DNA from: Acidobacteriota bacterium
Lineage (GTDB): Bacteria > Acidobacteriota > Thermoanaerobaculia > Gp7-AA8
Direction: 5' to 3'
Assembly: GCA_021325515.1 (NCBI GenBank)
Contig: JAJPHC010000030.1
Location: 1-64,000, forward strand
Length of the DNA: 64,000 bases
Below, one piece after another: positions 44,338 to 54,567 of this stretch. The translations under genes were made by a program, and so were the position numbers. Each line of letters starts with the position of its first letter. The stretch's first letter is position 1. Below the pieces are notes generated by a model. The model saw only the letters and a list, made by a program, of their open reading frames with translations. It was not told the DNA's origin and did not search any database.

Positions 44338-47300
44338 ATGAAAAAAATCATTCTGCGCATCCTGCCGTTGATCTCCCTTCTTTACGGTGCCGGCACCCTT
44401 CATGCGCAAGTCACCTTCGACGCCGCATCGAACGCCACACCGGCTACAGCTTCGGCAGCCAATCCGGTCCTCGTTCAGTGGAACCACACGGTCGGCCTGT
44501 CGAAGAAGCCTTATCTGGTCGTCAGCGTCGCCATCGATCGCTCCGGTAGTGCCAACCCGGCCGTCACCGGCGTCATCTGGGGCAACGAGGCTGGCGGACC
44601 GACCCAGAACATGGTGCTGCTCGGCGCGATCAACAACGGGAGTGTGGTTCGCTCCGAGCTTTGGGGGTTGTCCAATCCAACGCCGGGCACCCATCAGATC
44701 CAGGTTTCCGTGAGCAACACCGGGGCGGCTACGATTGCCGTCGTCGCCGGTGCTAAGTCCTTCTTCAACGTGTTCCAGACTGCTGCAGCGAGTACAGCGG
44801 TCACGGCCATCGGTACTTCGCTGACGCCCAGCGTGGCGGTGACGAACGGAGCGTTCGACTACGTTGTCGACTCGGTTGCCTACAACGGAAACTCGGCACT
44901 CACTCCCGGCGGCTCGCAAACGAACGCATACAACGTCCCAAACGCTGCTCCGGCCTTTTCAGGTGCCGGCAGCACCCGGACGGGCGCCAACAACGTCACG
45001 ATGTCGTGGACAGCGACCGGCGCAGCACAGGCGTGGGCGACGGTCGCGGTAGCGCTCAAATCGGCGACTCCTCAGATCGTCTTCGATCGAACCAGCAACA
45101 ACACCTTCAGCGGGAACACGAACGGCTTTACCGGCTCGTGGAATCACACGGTGACGAATGCTGCGAACCGGATCCTCGTCGTCGGTGTTTCTCTCGATCG
45201 CTCGGGCAACGCCAACGTTCAGGTCTCCGGCGTGCGCTACGGAACGGAGGGTGGCGGCCCTAACGTCGCGATGACACTCATTCCGGGAACAGCAGTCAAC
45301 AACGGGACCGCGGTCCGGGTGGAGATGTACTACCTTCTGAACCCGTTACCCGGAAACCATCAGATCACGGTCACCGTTCAGAACACGAGCAACGTCAATG
45401 TAACGGTGATCGCTGGTGGCCAATCCTTCAGCAACATCGATCAGTCCAATCCGTTTGGAACGGTCGCCTCAGCCACGGGCAATTCGGCGACACCAACGGT
45501 AGCGGTCACGAACTCCGCATACGACTACGTCGTCGATGAACTTGCGTTCAACGGGAACACTGCGCAGATCGAAGGAGCGCAGCAGGACCGCCGCTACGCG
45601 AACAACACGAATACGCTGACGAACTTCGCAGGTGCAGGCAGCGGTTCGCGGGGCTATCTCAACACGACCATGAGCTGGTCCAACGCTACGGCAACCTCGC
45701 AGAACTGGGCGCTCGTGGCGGTTCCGCTCCATCAGGTCACAGTCGGTCTGCAGAAGACTGCATCCGCGGACGTCATCAAGCTCGGTGGATCGATCACGTA
45801 CACGATCACCGCGACGAACTACACGAATGCCGCGGTCAACAACGTGACGATCACCGACAACCTGCCGGCAGGCTCGGCCTTCGTCTCGCAAACTGGTTGC
45901 GCTGGTACGGGACCAGTGACCTGCAACATCGGCACGCTGGGAGCCAACGCGGTATCGGCGCCGATCACGATCACCATCACGCCGAATTCCGCCGGCACCA
46001 CTTCGAACAACGCGACGCTGACCTACACAGGTGCGGCAACGGCGATCTCCTCGGAGACCGTCAACACGCTGGTGGAAGGCCGCGTCTGTGCGACGCCCGG
46101 CAAAGACGGCGCGGGTGGCACACTCGCAGGTATCAAGAATGATTACTGGCCGGGAACGTCGAGCCCCGTTGCCGGCGCAACGACGATGACGATCGGCGCG
46201 CGCGTGGGAGGAGGCGGCGGCAATACGATCAGCGCCGGCGATCTCCTCATCCTGATGCAGATGCAGGACGCCGCGTTCGACACGACGAACGACGAGACCT
46301 ACGGCGAAGGCACAGGCTCGACGAAAGCCACGGGTACCGGCAGCGGCGCGGCCACGACGCTCAACAACGCGGGCCGTTGGGAATACGTGATCGCCGCAAA
46401 CAGCGTGGGCGCCGGCGGCGGCACTCTCAACATCAATGGCGGTGGTGCAGGTGGCGGAACGCTCTATGGCTACACGAGCCAATCGTTCGCGACCACGACT
46501 ACTCAGGGACAGCGGACATGGCAGGTCATCCGCGTTCCGCAATACACGACGGCAACGCTCAGCTCGACGCTGATGGCGCTTCCATGGAACGGCTCGACGG
46601 GCGGTGTGCTCGCCATCGACGTGAGCGGCACGCTCTCCCTGGGAGGCGCAACGGTATCCGTCAACGGACTCGGGTTCCGAGGAGGCGCGGGCCGCGTCCT
46701 CGGGGGCGACGCAACAGCGGGCCTTGCGGCCACGGACTTCCGCACCCTTGCGACACTGACGACCAACGGATCGAAGGGCGAAGGCATCACCGGCACTCCG
46801 CGCTACGTCTATCAGAGCGGCGCAAACATCGGAGCTCCGGGCGCCAACAGTGCGCTCGACACAGGTGTCGAAGGATATGTCGGCGGCAGCTATGGCCGCG
46901 GCGCACCGGGAAACTCCGGCGGCGGTTCGACCGATGGTGATCCTCCCGGAAATGATGACAACAGCGGCGGCGGTGGCGGCGGCAATGGCGGCAACGGAGG
47001 CGCCGGTGGTTTCGGATGGAACTGCCGATGTGCATCAGGCGGTCAGGGCGGCGGAAGCATCTCGCCGAGTCTGACGCGCATCAGCATGGGCGGCGGCGGC
47101 GGCTCGGGAACGTCGAACAACGGTTCCGCGGCGGATGCAACCGGCGCAGTCATCGCCGACACAGGCGGTCCGAATGCTGCGGGTGCGAATGGTTACTACA
47201 GCAGCGGCGCGAACGGCGGCGGCGTCATCATCATGCGCGCGCTCCAGGCTACCGGAACGGGAACGCTCACCGCGAATGGCTTCAATGCAGCGAACGTCGG

Positions 47301-50300
47301 CCGCGATGGCGGCGGTGGCGGCGGCGCCGGCGGTGCCGTCCTCTTCACCACGCAGGTCGGCACGCTGACCGGTCTCACCGTGCAGGCCAACGGTGGCAAT
47401 GGCGGCAATGCATGGCTGCAGCAGCCCCCGGGCGGCAACCCCGGCGAGCGTCACGGACCGGGCGGAGGCGGTGGCGGCGGATACGTGCTGCTCTCCAGCA
47501 ACACCGCAGCATCCGTGACCGTCAACCCAGGCACGAACGGTCTTACTGATACAGCGAACGACTCCTATGGTGCGCAGCCGGGAACGACTGGCATCGTGCA
47601 GTTCATCACCGGCAACAACGTGCTGCCGGGCGGCGATGGCGCGAGTTGCGCGATCACCGACCTCGCGGTGACGAACACCGACAGCCCCGATCCTGTGATG
47701 GCTGGCAACAACATCACGTACACGCAGACCGTCACGAACAACGGGCCGAGCGCAGCCGACTCCGTCGTCTACATGGCGCCGATTCCGGCGTACTGCACGT
47801 TCCAGTCGGTGAGCGTTCCGGCAGGATGGACCTGCATCACTCCCGCAGTCGGCGGCACGGGAGTCGTCACCTGTACGACGCCGACGCTTGCCAGCGGCGC
47901 GACTGCGAACTTCTCGTTGGTCGTGACGAACACGGCACAGTCGGGCTATGTGATTCCCGAGACGAATTCCGTCTCCTGCAGCACGCCGGATTCGAACCCG
48001 GCGAACAATCAGGCCACGACGACGACGCTCGTCATCTCGCCGCAGGGTGAATACGCCGACATGGCGGTAACCATCAGCGAGAACACCGCGCTGCCAACGC
48101 CCGGCTCGAACATCAATTACACGCAGACCATCACGAACAACGGCAACTTCACGGCCACGACGCCGAGCTATTCGTTCACGACGCCTCCCAACACGACGTT
48201 CCAATCACTGACGCCGCCTGCAGGCTGGACGTGCATCACGCCGGCTGTCGGCGGCACGGGGACGATCAATTGCAGCGCCGCGTCGATGGCGGCAGGCGCA
48301 TCCGTCAGCATGCCGCTGACGCTCAAGGTCAATGCCGGCACTCCGCCGGGAACCGCGATCACCGCAACGCCAAGCGTCTCCAGCGTGACCACGGACACGT
48401 ATCTGCCGAACAACACGGCGAGCGTGACGGCCACCGTCGTCGCGGCCGGCTCGGGCGACCTCGCGATCACGATCTCCAACAGCCCGTCGCCAGTCGCGCC
48501 CGCAGACACCTACACCTACACGGCGATCGCGACGAACAACGGACCTTCGGCATCGCCGAATGTCACGGTGTCGATACCGATCCCGGCCGGAGTCGGGTTC
48601 CGATCGCTAACTCCCCCGGCCGGCTGGGCGTGCGTCACTCCCGCCGTCGGCGCGAGCGGTACGATCACCTGCACGATCGCTTCGCTCGCATCGGGCGCAA
48701 CCGCGACGTTCTCTCCCGTCGTCCAGGTGAATGCCTCGACGGCGAGCGGCACGACGCTCAACTGCACCGCCACGATCAGCACGACAGGCACGGACAGCAT
48801 CGCCGCGAACAACACCGCGTCATGCTCGAACCTCGTCACCGCCGCGTCGAATGCGGACATCGCCATCGTCAAGACCGATTCGCCGGATCCCGTCCAGCAG
48901 TTGCAATACATCACCTACCGGCTCGCGGTGACCAACAACGGTCCCGCCGTCGCCAACAACGTGACGATCAACGATCCGCTGGATGCGACCACGACGCTCA
49001 TTCGCGTCAACCCCAGCGTCGGCACCTGCGCCGGCACCACGACCATCAACTGTTCCCTCGGCTCGCTGGCCGTCGGAAACACGCAGTACGTCGATCTCGT
49101 GGTTCAGGCCAACAGCGCCGGCACGGTGACCAACACTGCCACGGCGGCGACGTCGACCACCGATCCGATCCCCGCCAACAACACTTCCACGGCTCCAACC
49201 ACGGTCGTCACGATCACGCTGGTCCGCCTCCGGACGACGAGCGCCGTGCAGAACAAGGAGCACGTTCTCATCACCTGGCAGACCTCGTTCGAATCGAACA
49301 ACCTCGGCTTCAACCTCTACCGCGACGTCAACGGCGTACGGACGAAGATCAACAAGAAGATCATCGCCGGCTCGGCCCTCGCCACGAAGAAGAACAATCC
49401 GAGCGCCAGCTACTCGTATCGCTACAACGACAAGGTGCCTGCGAATACCTACCCGCAGTACTGGCTGGAAGACGTCGACATCAACGGCACTCTGACGATG
49501 CACGGCCCGATCGTCCCCTCGGGGGGGACGATTCCCGACGGCGAGGACAGCCCCGCGCTGTCCGGCCTGGGAGCCAGCGGCAGCGTGCTGCAGTCGCCGG
49601 TTGGGATCGGCGTGCTGCAGCCCCTGGTTAGACCCGCGCCAACCGACAAACAGACGAAGACGCAGCTCGATCTCGCCTCCGATACCGCGCTCAAGATCTT
49701 CGTCTCCCAGGAAGGCTGGTACCGCATCTCGACGGCGCAGATGACGGCGGCCGGCTTCGATCCGGGCAAGGACGAAAAGAAGCTCTCGCTCTACACGGGC
49801 GGCACCGAGGTGCCGATCGTGGCCGGAAGCGACGGCATCGAGTTCTACGGGCTTCCGCTGGATACCCCCTCGACCGGCGCACGTACCTACTGGCTGCGCG
49901 CCGGCAAGGGCAACGGCGCACGCCTCGACGTCTCGAACGTCAAAGGCGGCGATCCGGTCAGCGGCTCGCTGCCCTTCGTCTACGACCGGAAGGAGCGCTC
50001 CGTCTTCTTCTCCGCTCTGATCAACAACGGCGACGCGACGAATTTCTTCGGCGCGGTCATCGGCAACTGGGGACCGTCCACCGAGGAGTTGATCACCGGT
50101 GCACTCGACCCGGCGTGGGGCGGCAACGCATCGCTGACCATCACGCTTCAGGGCGGGACCGAGCCGATTCGCCACATGGTGGATCTCTCGATCAACGGCC
50201 ACGACATCGGAATCGCCACCCTCGACGATCAGCAGCAGAAGACCCTCACGCTGAGTTTCCCGCAATCGTTCCTAACCAGCGGCAGCAACACCCTCTCGAT

Positions 50301-51627
50301 GATCGCGCTCAACGGTGACAACGACATCAGCGTCGTCGCCGATGTGCGCCTCACGTATCAGCACCTCCTGACGGCCGACAATGGCCAGCTCGAGATCGCG
50401 GTGCCGGGCGGGCGTGCCGTCAGCGTCAGCGGCTTCACCAGCAGCGCAGTCCGTGCGATCGACGTCACCAATCCGGAAAATCCGGTGGAACTGCAGACCA
50501 CGGTCGCGAACGGCACGGCGACGTTTACACCGGCAGCCTCGGGCTCGCGCAGCGTGCTCGTCTTCGACGCTTCGCGGATCCTTTCGAACGCGGAGCTCGC
50601 GCTCAACCGGCCATCCTCATGGAGCGATGGAAAATCGGGCGCCGATCTGCTCATCATCACCAATCCGCTCTTCAGTTCCGCGGCATCGTCGCTGGTTGCC
50701 GCGAAACAGCGCGAGGGAGTTCGCGCCGCGGTCGTCGATATCGACGACGTCTACGACGAGTCCAACTTCGGCGTCCGCGATCCGCAGGCCATCCGCGCGT
50801 TCCTCCGGAATGCGGCGCAATGGAAGACCCCGCCGCGCTGGGTGCTCCTCCTCGGCGACGCCAGTTTCGATCCGCGCAATTACCTCGAGATGGGAGCGTA
50901 TGACTTCGTTCCCACGATGCTCATGCCGACGGCGTACATGAAGACCGCGTCGGATGACGCGCTCACCGATTTCGACGGCGACGGCATCGCCGACATTCCA
51001 GTCGGCCGCATTCCTGCGCGAACCGCGGCCGATGCATCGCTCGTCGTCAATCGCATCGCGTCGCGCGGCACGCCGAGCGGCCCCTGGGCCAGCAACGCGC
51101 TGTTCATCGCGGAGCCGGCGTCCGACTTCGACTTCCCCGCAGCCGCACGGGCTGCGGCGGGCAAGCTGCCGCCATCGATCGCCAGCCGCGTGATCGGTTC
51201 CAACGTGGCTTCCGCGATGAATGACGGTGCGCTGCTCGTCGATTTCATCGGTCACGGATCTGTCGAGCTCTGGGGCGAGCCGCTGCTCTACACCTCGGCC
51301 GACGCGACTGCATCGACCAACGCCAATCGCCTCCCCTTCGTCGTCGCGATGACGTGCCTCACCGGCTTCTTCCACGATCTCTACACGACGAGCATGGCCG
51401 AAGCGCTGCTGCAGGCACCCAACGGAGGAGCGATCGCCGTCTGGGGCTCGTCGACGCTCACAGAGCCCGATCAGCAGGCGTTGATGAACAACGAGCTGAT
51501 GCGCCAGCTCTTCACACCGGGTGTCACGATCGGAGAGGCTGCACGCCGGGCGAAGATGGCGACCGCCGATCGCGATGTGAGAACGTCGTGGATTCTCTTC
51601 GGAGATCCTTCGATGAAGATCAAGTGA
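44338..51627 (+). CDS. Giant secreted protein with C-terminal gingipain-type (C25) protease domain
   Basis: 2429 residues. Signal peptide (~1-22, YGAGTLHAQV). Two ~220-residue N-terminal repeats start near WNHTV. A DUF11 domain lies near 470-590, a very Gly-rich region at ~620-1100, and further DUF11 repeats at ~1105-1620. A linker (VLITWQTSFESNNLGFNLYR) leads to a caspase-like Peptidase_C25 domain (~2100-2429), with catalytic His 2306 (IGHGS) and Cys 2340 (MTCLTGF) both present. DFDGDGIADIPVGRI resembles the family's calcium-binding segment. No T9SS C-terminal domain is visible, so the export route differs from gingipains. GAGG precedes the ATG. Confidence 0.9.
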   Translation: MKKIILRILPLISLLYGAGTLHAQVTFDAASNATPATASAANPVLVQWNHTVGLSKKPYLVVSVAIDRSGSANPAVTGVIWGNEAGGPTQNMVLLGAINNGSVVRSELWGLSNPTPGTHQIQVSVSNTGAATIAVVAGAKSFFNVFQTAAASTAVTAIGTSLTPSVAVTNGAFDYVVDSVAYNGNSALTPGGSQTNAYNVPNAAPAFSGAGSTRTGANNVTMSWTATGAAQAWATVAVALKSATPQIVFDRTSNNTFSGNTNGFTGSWNHTVTNAANRILVVGVSLDRSGNANVQVSGVRYGTEGGGPNVAMTLIPGTAVNNGTAVRVEMYYLLNPLPGNHQITVTVQNTSNVNVTVIAGGQSFSNIDQSNPFGTVASATGNSATPTVAVTNSAYDYVVDELAFNGNTAQIEGAQQDRRYANNTNTLTNFAGAGSGSRGYLNTTMSWSNATATSQNWALVAVPLHQVTVGLQKTASADVIKLGGSITYTITATNYTNAAVNNVTITDNLPAGSAFVSQTGCAGTGPVTCNIGTLGANAVSAPITITITPNSAGTTSNNATLTYTGAATAISSETVNTLVEGRVCATPGKDGAGGTLAGIKNDYWPGTSSPVAGATTMTIGARVGGGGGNTISAGDLLILMQMQDAAFDTTNDETYGEGTGSTKATGTGSGAATTLNNAGRWEYVIAANSVGAGGGTLNINGGGAGGGTLYGYTSQSFATTTTQGQRTWQVIRVPQYTTATLSSTLMALPWNGSTGGVLAIDVSGTLSLGGATVSVNGLGFRGGAGRVLGGDATAGLAATDFRTLATLTTNGSKGEGITGTPRYVYQSGANIGAPGANSALDTGVEGYVGGSYGRGAPGNSGGGSTDGDPPGNDDNSGGGGGGNGGNGGAGGFGWNCRCASGGQGGGSISPSLTRISMGGGGGSGTSNNGSAADATGAVIADTGGPNAAGANGYYSSGANGGGVIIMRALQATGTGTLTANGFNAANVGRDGGGGGGAGGAVLFTTQVGTLTGLTVQANGGNGGNAWLQQPPGGNPGERHGPGGGGGGGYVLLSSNTAASVTVNPGTNGLTDTANDSYGAQPGTTGIVQFITGNNVLPGGDGASCAITDLAVTNTDSPDPVMAGNNITYTQTVTNNGPSAADSVVYMAPIPAYCTFQSVSVPAGWTCITPAVGGTGVVTCTTPTLASGATANFSLVVTNTAQSGYVIPETNSVSCSTPDSNPANNQATTTTLVISPQGEYADMAVTISENTALPTPGSNINYTQTITNNGNFTATTPSYSFTTPPNTTFQSLTPPAGWTCITPAVGGTGTINCSAASMAAGASVSMPLTLKVNAGTPPGTAITATPSVSSVTTDTYLPNNTASVTATVVAAGSGDLAITISNSPSPVAPADTYTYTAIATNNGPSASPNVTVSIPIPAGVGFRSLTPPAGWACVTPAVGASGTITCTIASLASGATATFSPVVQVNASTASGTTLNCTATISTTGTDSIAANNTASCSNLVTAASNADIAIVKTDSPDPVQQLQYITYRLAVTNNGPAVANNVTINDPLDATTTLIRVNPSVGTCAGTTTINCSLGSLAVGNTQYVDLVVQANSAGTVTNTATAATSTTDPIPANNTSTAPTTVVTITLVRLRTTSAVQNKEHVLITWQTSFESNNLGFNLYRDVNGVRTKINKKIIAGSALATKKNNPSASYSYRYNDKVPANTYPQYWLEDVDINGTLTMHGPIVPSGGTIPDGEDSPALSGLGASGSVLQSPVGIGVLQPLVRPAPTDKQTKTQLDLASDTALKIFVSQEGWYRISTAQMTAAGFDPGKDEKKLSLYTGGTEVPIVAGSDGIEFYGLPLDTPSTGARTYWLRAGKGNGARLDVSNVKGGDPVSGSLPFVYDRKERSVFFSALINNGDATNFFGAVIGNWGPSTEELITGALDPAWGGNASLTITLQGGTEPIRHMVDLSINGHDIGIATLDDQQQKTLTLSFPQSFLTSGSNTLSMIALNGDNDISVVADVRLTYQHLLTADNGQLEIAVPGGRAVSVSGFTSSAVRAIDVTNPENPVELQTTVANGTATFTPAASGSRSVLVFDASRILSNAELALNRPSSWSDGKSGADLLIITNPLFSSAASSLVAAKQREGVRAAVVDIDDVYDESNFGVRDPQAIRAFLRNAAQWKTPPRWVLLLGDASFDPRNYLEMGAYDFVPTMLMPTAYMKTASDDALTDFDGDGIADIPVGRIPARTAADASLVVNRIASRGTPSGPWASNALFIAEPASDFDFPAAARAAAGKLPPSIASRVIGSNVASAMNDGALLVDFIGHGSVELWGEPLLYTSADATASTNANRLPFVVAMTCLTGFFHDLYTTSMAEALLQAPNGGAIAVWGSSTLTEPDQQALMNNELMRQLFTPGVTIGEAARRAKMATADRDVRTSWILFGDPSMKIK

Positions 51628-51633
51628 ATCTCT

Positions 51634-51680
51634 GGTCTCGCGGGCTCGCGGTTTCGCGGGCCCGCGGGGCCGCCGTCCTC
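51634..51680. repeat. TCGCGGGC octamer array
   Basis: Four 8-nt units of the form TCGCGGGC, the last in opposite sense. It lies directly after the C25-protease stop. Related in unit and layout to 41895-41957. Confidence 0.6.
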
Positions 51681-51778
51681 TCGCCATCCCGTAAGAGCTT
51701 TTCCGCAGCCGAGCCGGGCTTTCACCTTGCCTTACGCCTCATTACCGCCTACATTAGTAAGCGCGGAGCGACTCCCCA

Positions 51779-52615
51779 ATGGCTGCGCCAGCTCAACGTC
51801 TCGACACTCAGTTCGCCTTTCTTCTTCCCCAGCCTGAACGCCCGGTCCTACTTCCCGATCTACCACCTGTAGAACCGCTTGCACCAGACGGCATCCGCGA
51901 CGACGTTCGCCGTCTCCGGGAGAGTCTCGAGGTTGCGGTTCGCTCCAAAGTCATGAGTGCGAAGGAGTTACTCCGCGCGCTCGATCGCCGGCGGCGCGAC
52001 GATTTCCTCTCCACCACCCTCGAGCCTCTCGATGCCCTCCTCGGTGGCGGCCTCCCTCGCGGCAGGATGGTCGAGCTCGCAGGCCGCCGCTCCGCAGGCC
52101 GCTTCTCGATCGTCATGGCGACGCTCGCCGCTGCCACCAGCGCCGGCGAAGCCGCCGTCCTCGTCGATCTCGGCGACAACCTCGATCCGCAGATCGCGGC
52201 TGCCAACGGCGTCGATCTCCGGCGGCTCCTCTGGATCCGTCCGAAGACGTTGAAAGATGCCGTGCATGCCGTGGAGATGATCGCCGCCACCGGCTTTCAA
52301 CTCGTGGTGCTCGATACAGGTCTGCCGCCCATCCGCGGCAAGCGAGTGCCCGAAGCGGCGTGGGTCCGGCTGGGGAGGACGGCGGAAGCGCAGAGCTCCG
52401 CGATGCTCATCTCGACGCCGTATCCGATGACCGGCACGGCCTCGGAGATCGTCCTCAATGCCCAGCGCCTGCGGGCGAAATGGAGCGGCCGCGGCAAATC
52501 GCCGCGTGTGCTCGCCGGCCTGACGATCGACGTGGCGGTGACGAAGCATCGCCATCAGAAGGAAGGGTGCAGCGCGCGGTTAGAGTTCCTGACGCTGGAG
52601 TATTCAAATTCATGA
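51779..52615 (+). CDS. imuA: ImuA, RecA-like translesion-synthesis accessory protein
   Basis: 278 residues. RecA-like core (LDALLGGGLPRGRMVELAGR) with a degenerate Walker A (GRRSAGRFS lacks the Lys of GKT), as is typical of ImuA. It partners ImuB and DnaE2 in damage-induced mutagenesis. The stop overlaps the imuB ATG (ATGA, 52612-52615). No certain LexA site was recognised in the 150-bp upstream region. Confidence 0.85.
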   Translation: MAAPAQRLDTQFAFLLPQPERPVLLPDLPPVEPLAPDGIRDDVRRLRESLEVAVRSKVMSAKELLRALDRRRRDDFLSTTLEPLDALLGGGLPRGRMVELAGRRSAGRFSIVMATLAAATSAGEAAVLVDLGDNLDPQIAAANGVDLRRLLWIRPKTLKDAVHAVEMIAATGFQLVVLDTGLPPIRGKRVPEAAWVRLGRTAEAQSSAMLISTPYPMTGTASEIVLNAQRLRAKWSGRGKSPRVLAGLTIDVAVTKHRHQKEGCSARLEFLTLEYSNS

Positions 52616-54078
52616 CCCGCCTCGCCTCTCTTCTCGTTCCGATGTTTCCTCTCGCCGCGCGTTTGCGAAGCGAGCCGGAGCTGCTCGAAGAGGCGCTGGC
52701 CATCGTCGAAGGGAACGGGAACAACGCGCACGTCGTCGCCGCGACGCGACGCGCGCGCCGAAAAGGGATTCACGCCGGCCTCTCGCTCGCACAGGCCCGC
52801 TCGATTCTGCCGAAGCTCATCGCGCGCGGACGCGATACGGAGTGCGAGCGCACCGCACAGGAGGCGCTGCTCGAAGTCGCGGAGACGTTCTCGCCTCGCA
52901 TCGAAGATGCCGGCGAAGGGATCGTCTTCATCGACATCAGCGGCACGGAGCGCCACTTCCCCTCCGAGCGCGAGCTCGCGCTCGCGGCGATTCGCGCATG
53001 CGATGCCGTGGGTTTGCCCGCGCGATGCGGGATCGCTTCGAGCAAGCTCGCCGCGCGCATCGCAGCGGAGCTGCCAAAATCTCCCACCATCGTCGAGCGT
53101 GGCGGCGAAGCGGCGTTTCTCGCGCCTCTGCCGCTCGTGCGTCTGTCGCCGGAGCTCGATGCCGCCGCAACGCTGCAGCGCTGGGGACTGACCTCGATCG
53201 GCGAGCTCGCCCACCTTCCCGAAAGCGAAGTCGCCACACGCCTCGGCGAGCTCGGACGCGAATTGCACTACGCCGCGCGCGGCATCGATCCCCGTCCGCT
53301 GATTCCGCGCGGGCTCCCTCCCGACTTCCGCGAGGGAATGGATCTCGAGTGGCCGCTCGTCGCGCTCGATCCATTTCTCTTCATCGCCAACGCCGCACTC
53401 GATCGCCTGGCGAAGCGCCTCGAGTTCCAGGGCTTCGCCTGCCGTCGTCTCGAGCTGACGCTGACGCTCGATCCCGATGGCTACGACGCGCGCGCCATCG
53501 ATCTTCCCGCGCCGACCCGCGACGTGAAGACGATGCTGACGCTCATCCGCCTCGAGCTGGAGAAGAAAGCGCCCGGAGCGCCGGTCACAGGTTTCTCTTT
53601 CGTCGCGATTCCCGATCGCCCGCGCCGCGCGCAGCTCTCGCTGTTCGGCCCCGCGGCACTCTCGCCGGAGAAACTCGCCACGACGATCGCACGCCTGATC
53701 TCGATGCTCGGCGAAGAGCGCGTCGGCATGCCGCAGACCGTCGACGGCACTCTCCCCGATCGCTACGCAATCGCGCCCTACGATCCGCCGCCGCCACCCG
53801 ACATCGCGCGCCCTCCGCGGAAATCGCGAGGACTGGTCGCAGTGCGCGTGTTCCGCCCGCCGATTCCAGTGGAGGTGATCGTCCGCGATGGACACTTCAT
53901 CGCCTTGAAAGGCGAGATCTCCGGCGATGTCGTGCTCTCCTCCGGCCCCTGGCCCGTGGAAGAAGGATGGTGGAAGGAAACGCCGTCATTTCGCGAGTAC
54001 TGGGACGTGGAGATTCCGAGCGGAGTCTACAGGGTGTATCGGGATGTCGAGTGGATCGTGGATGCGCGGTATGAGTAG
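52612..54078 (+). CDS. imuB: ImuB, Y-family polymerase-like mutagenesis protein
   Basis: 488 residues from the ATG at 52612. Y-family polymerase fold, but the first catalytic acidic motif is missing (LLVPMF where DinB has an acidic pair), the hallmark of ImuB, which acts as a clamp-binding adaptor rather than a polymerase. IVFIDISGTERHF and LGELGRELHYAARGID mark the palm and helix-hairpin-helix regions, and a long C-terminal extension is present. It is coupled to imuA. dnaE2 follows after an inserted element. Confidence 0.87.
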   Translation: MTRLASLLVPMFPLAARLRSEPELLEEALAIVEGNGNNAHVVAATRRARRKGIHAGLSLAQARSILPKLIARGRDTECERTAQEALLEVAETFSPRIEDAGEGIVFIDISGTERHFPSERELALAAIRACDAVGLPARCGIASSKLAARIAAELPKSPTIVERGGEAAFLAPLPLVRLSPELDAAATLQRWGLTSIGELAHLPESEVATRLGELGRELHYAARGIDPRPLIPRGLPPDFREGMDLEWPLVALDPFLFIANAALDRLAKRLEFQGFACRRLELTLTLDPDGYDARAIDLPAPTRDVKTMLTLIRLELEKKAPGAPVTGFSFVAIPDRPRRAQLSLFGPAALSPEKLATTIARLISMLGEERVGMPQTVDGTLPDRYAIAPYDPPPPPDIARPPRKSRGLVAVRVFRPPIPVEVIVRDGHFIALKGEISGDVVLSSGPWPVEEGWWKETPSFREYWDVEIPSGVYRVYRDVEWIVDARYE

Positions 54079-54094
54079 CTACCTATTGTGGATT

Positions 54095-54557
54095 AAAAGC
54101 GAAATGCAGAACGCAGAACGCAGAATGAAGAATTGAGAATGAAAGGCGTGCAAGACATTCACGAACGCGTTTTCGAATTCGCATGCCGCATCGTGCGGCT
54201 GCATCGTGAGTTGATTCACATCCGTGGTACGAACCGCGTCGCCGCAAATCAGCTGCTCCGTTCCGGAACCGGAATCGGATCGAACCTCGAAGAGGCGAAG
54301 GCAGCGCAGAGCAAACCAGATTTCATTGCAAAAACACGAATCTCGCTAAAGGAAGCACGCGAATCAAATTATTGGCTACGCCTGATCGAGGCAACGGAGA
54401 AACTTACGCCCGATCGCATCCACCCACTTGTTCAAGAGTCGCATGAAATCGTGGCAATCCTCACATCGATCGTTAAAAGCGCAAGCACTCCCAGTTCTTA
54501 ATTAATTCTTCATTCTGCGTTCTGCGTTCTGCGTTCTGCGTTCTGCATTTCGCTTTT
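54095..54557 (+). mobile_element. Small element with heptamer-built terminal inverted repeats carrying a four-helix-bundle gene
   Basis: The left end (54095-54134, 40 nt) and the right end (54504-54557, 54 nt) are inverted copies: AAAAGCGAAATGCAGAACGC opens the left and the complement closes the right. The right end has two extra GCAGAAC/GTTCTGC heptamers (five against three). The only gene inside reaches from 5 nt after the left repeat to 2 nt before the right one. No target duplication was identified. It sits between imuB and dnaE2. Confidence 0.75.
54139..54501 (+). CDS. Four-helix-bundle protein (S23/TIGR02436 family)
   Basis: 120 residues from the ATG at 54139. Family pattern: an early VFEFACRIVRLHREL helix, LLRSGTGIGSNLEEAKAAQS, FIAKTRISLKEARESNYWLRL and a final helix. 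The family was first met in intervening sequences of 23S rRNA genes and includes the diversity-generating-retroelement accessory protein Avd; its own function is unknown. Base use is more AT-rich than the flanking imu and dnaE2 genes, consistent with transfer. Inverted heptamer repeats flank it tightly. Confidence 0.88.
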   Translation: MKGVQDIHERVFEFACRIVRLHRELIHIRGTNRVAANQLLRSGTGIGSNLEEAKAAQSKPDFIAKTRISLKEARESNYWLRLIEATEKLTPDRIHPLVQESHEIVAILTSIVKSASTPSS

Positions 54558-54567
54558 CGTCCCCCCC

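Noticed and set aside
51681-51778. LexA/SOS box upstream of imuA
   Set aside because: Expected in principle, but no clear palindrome such as GTTC/GAAC-type or CTG-N10-CAG was found; a motif built from this genome's lexA and recA promoters would be needed.
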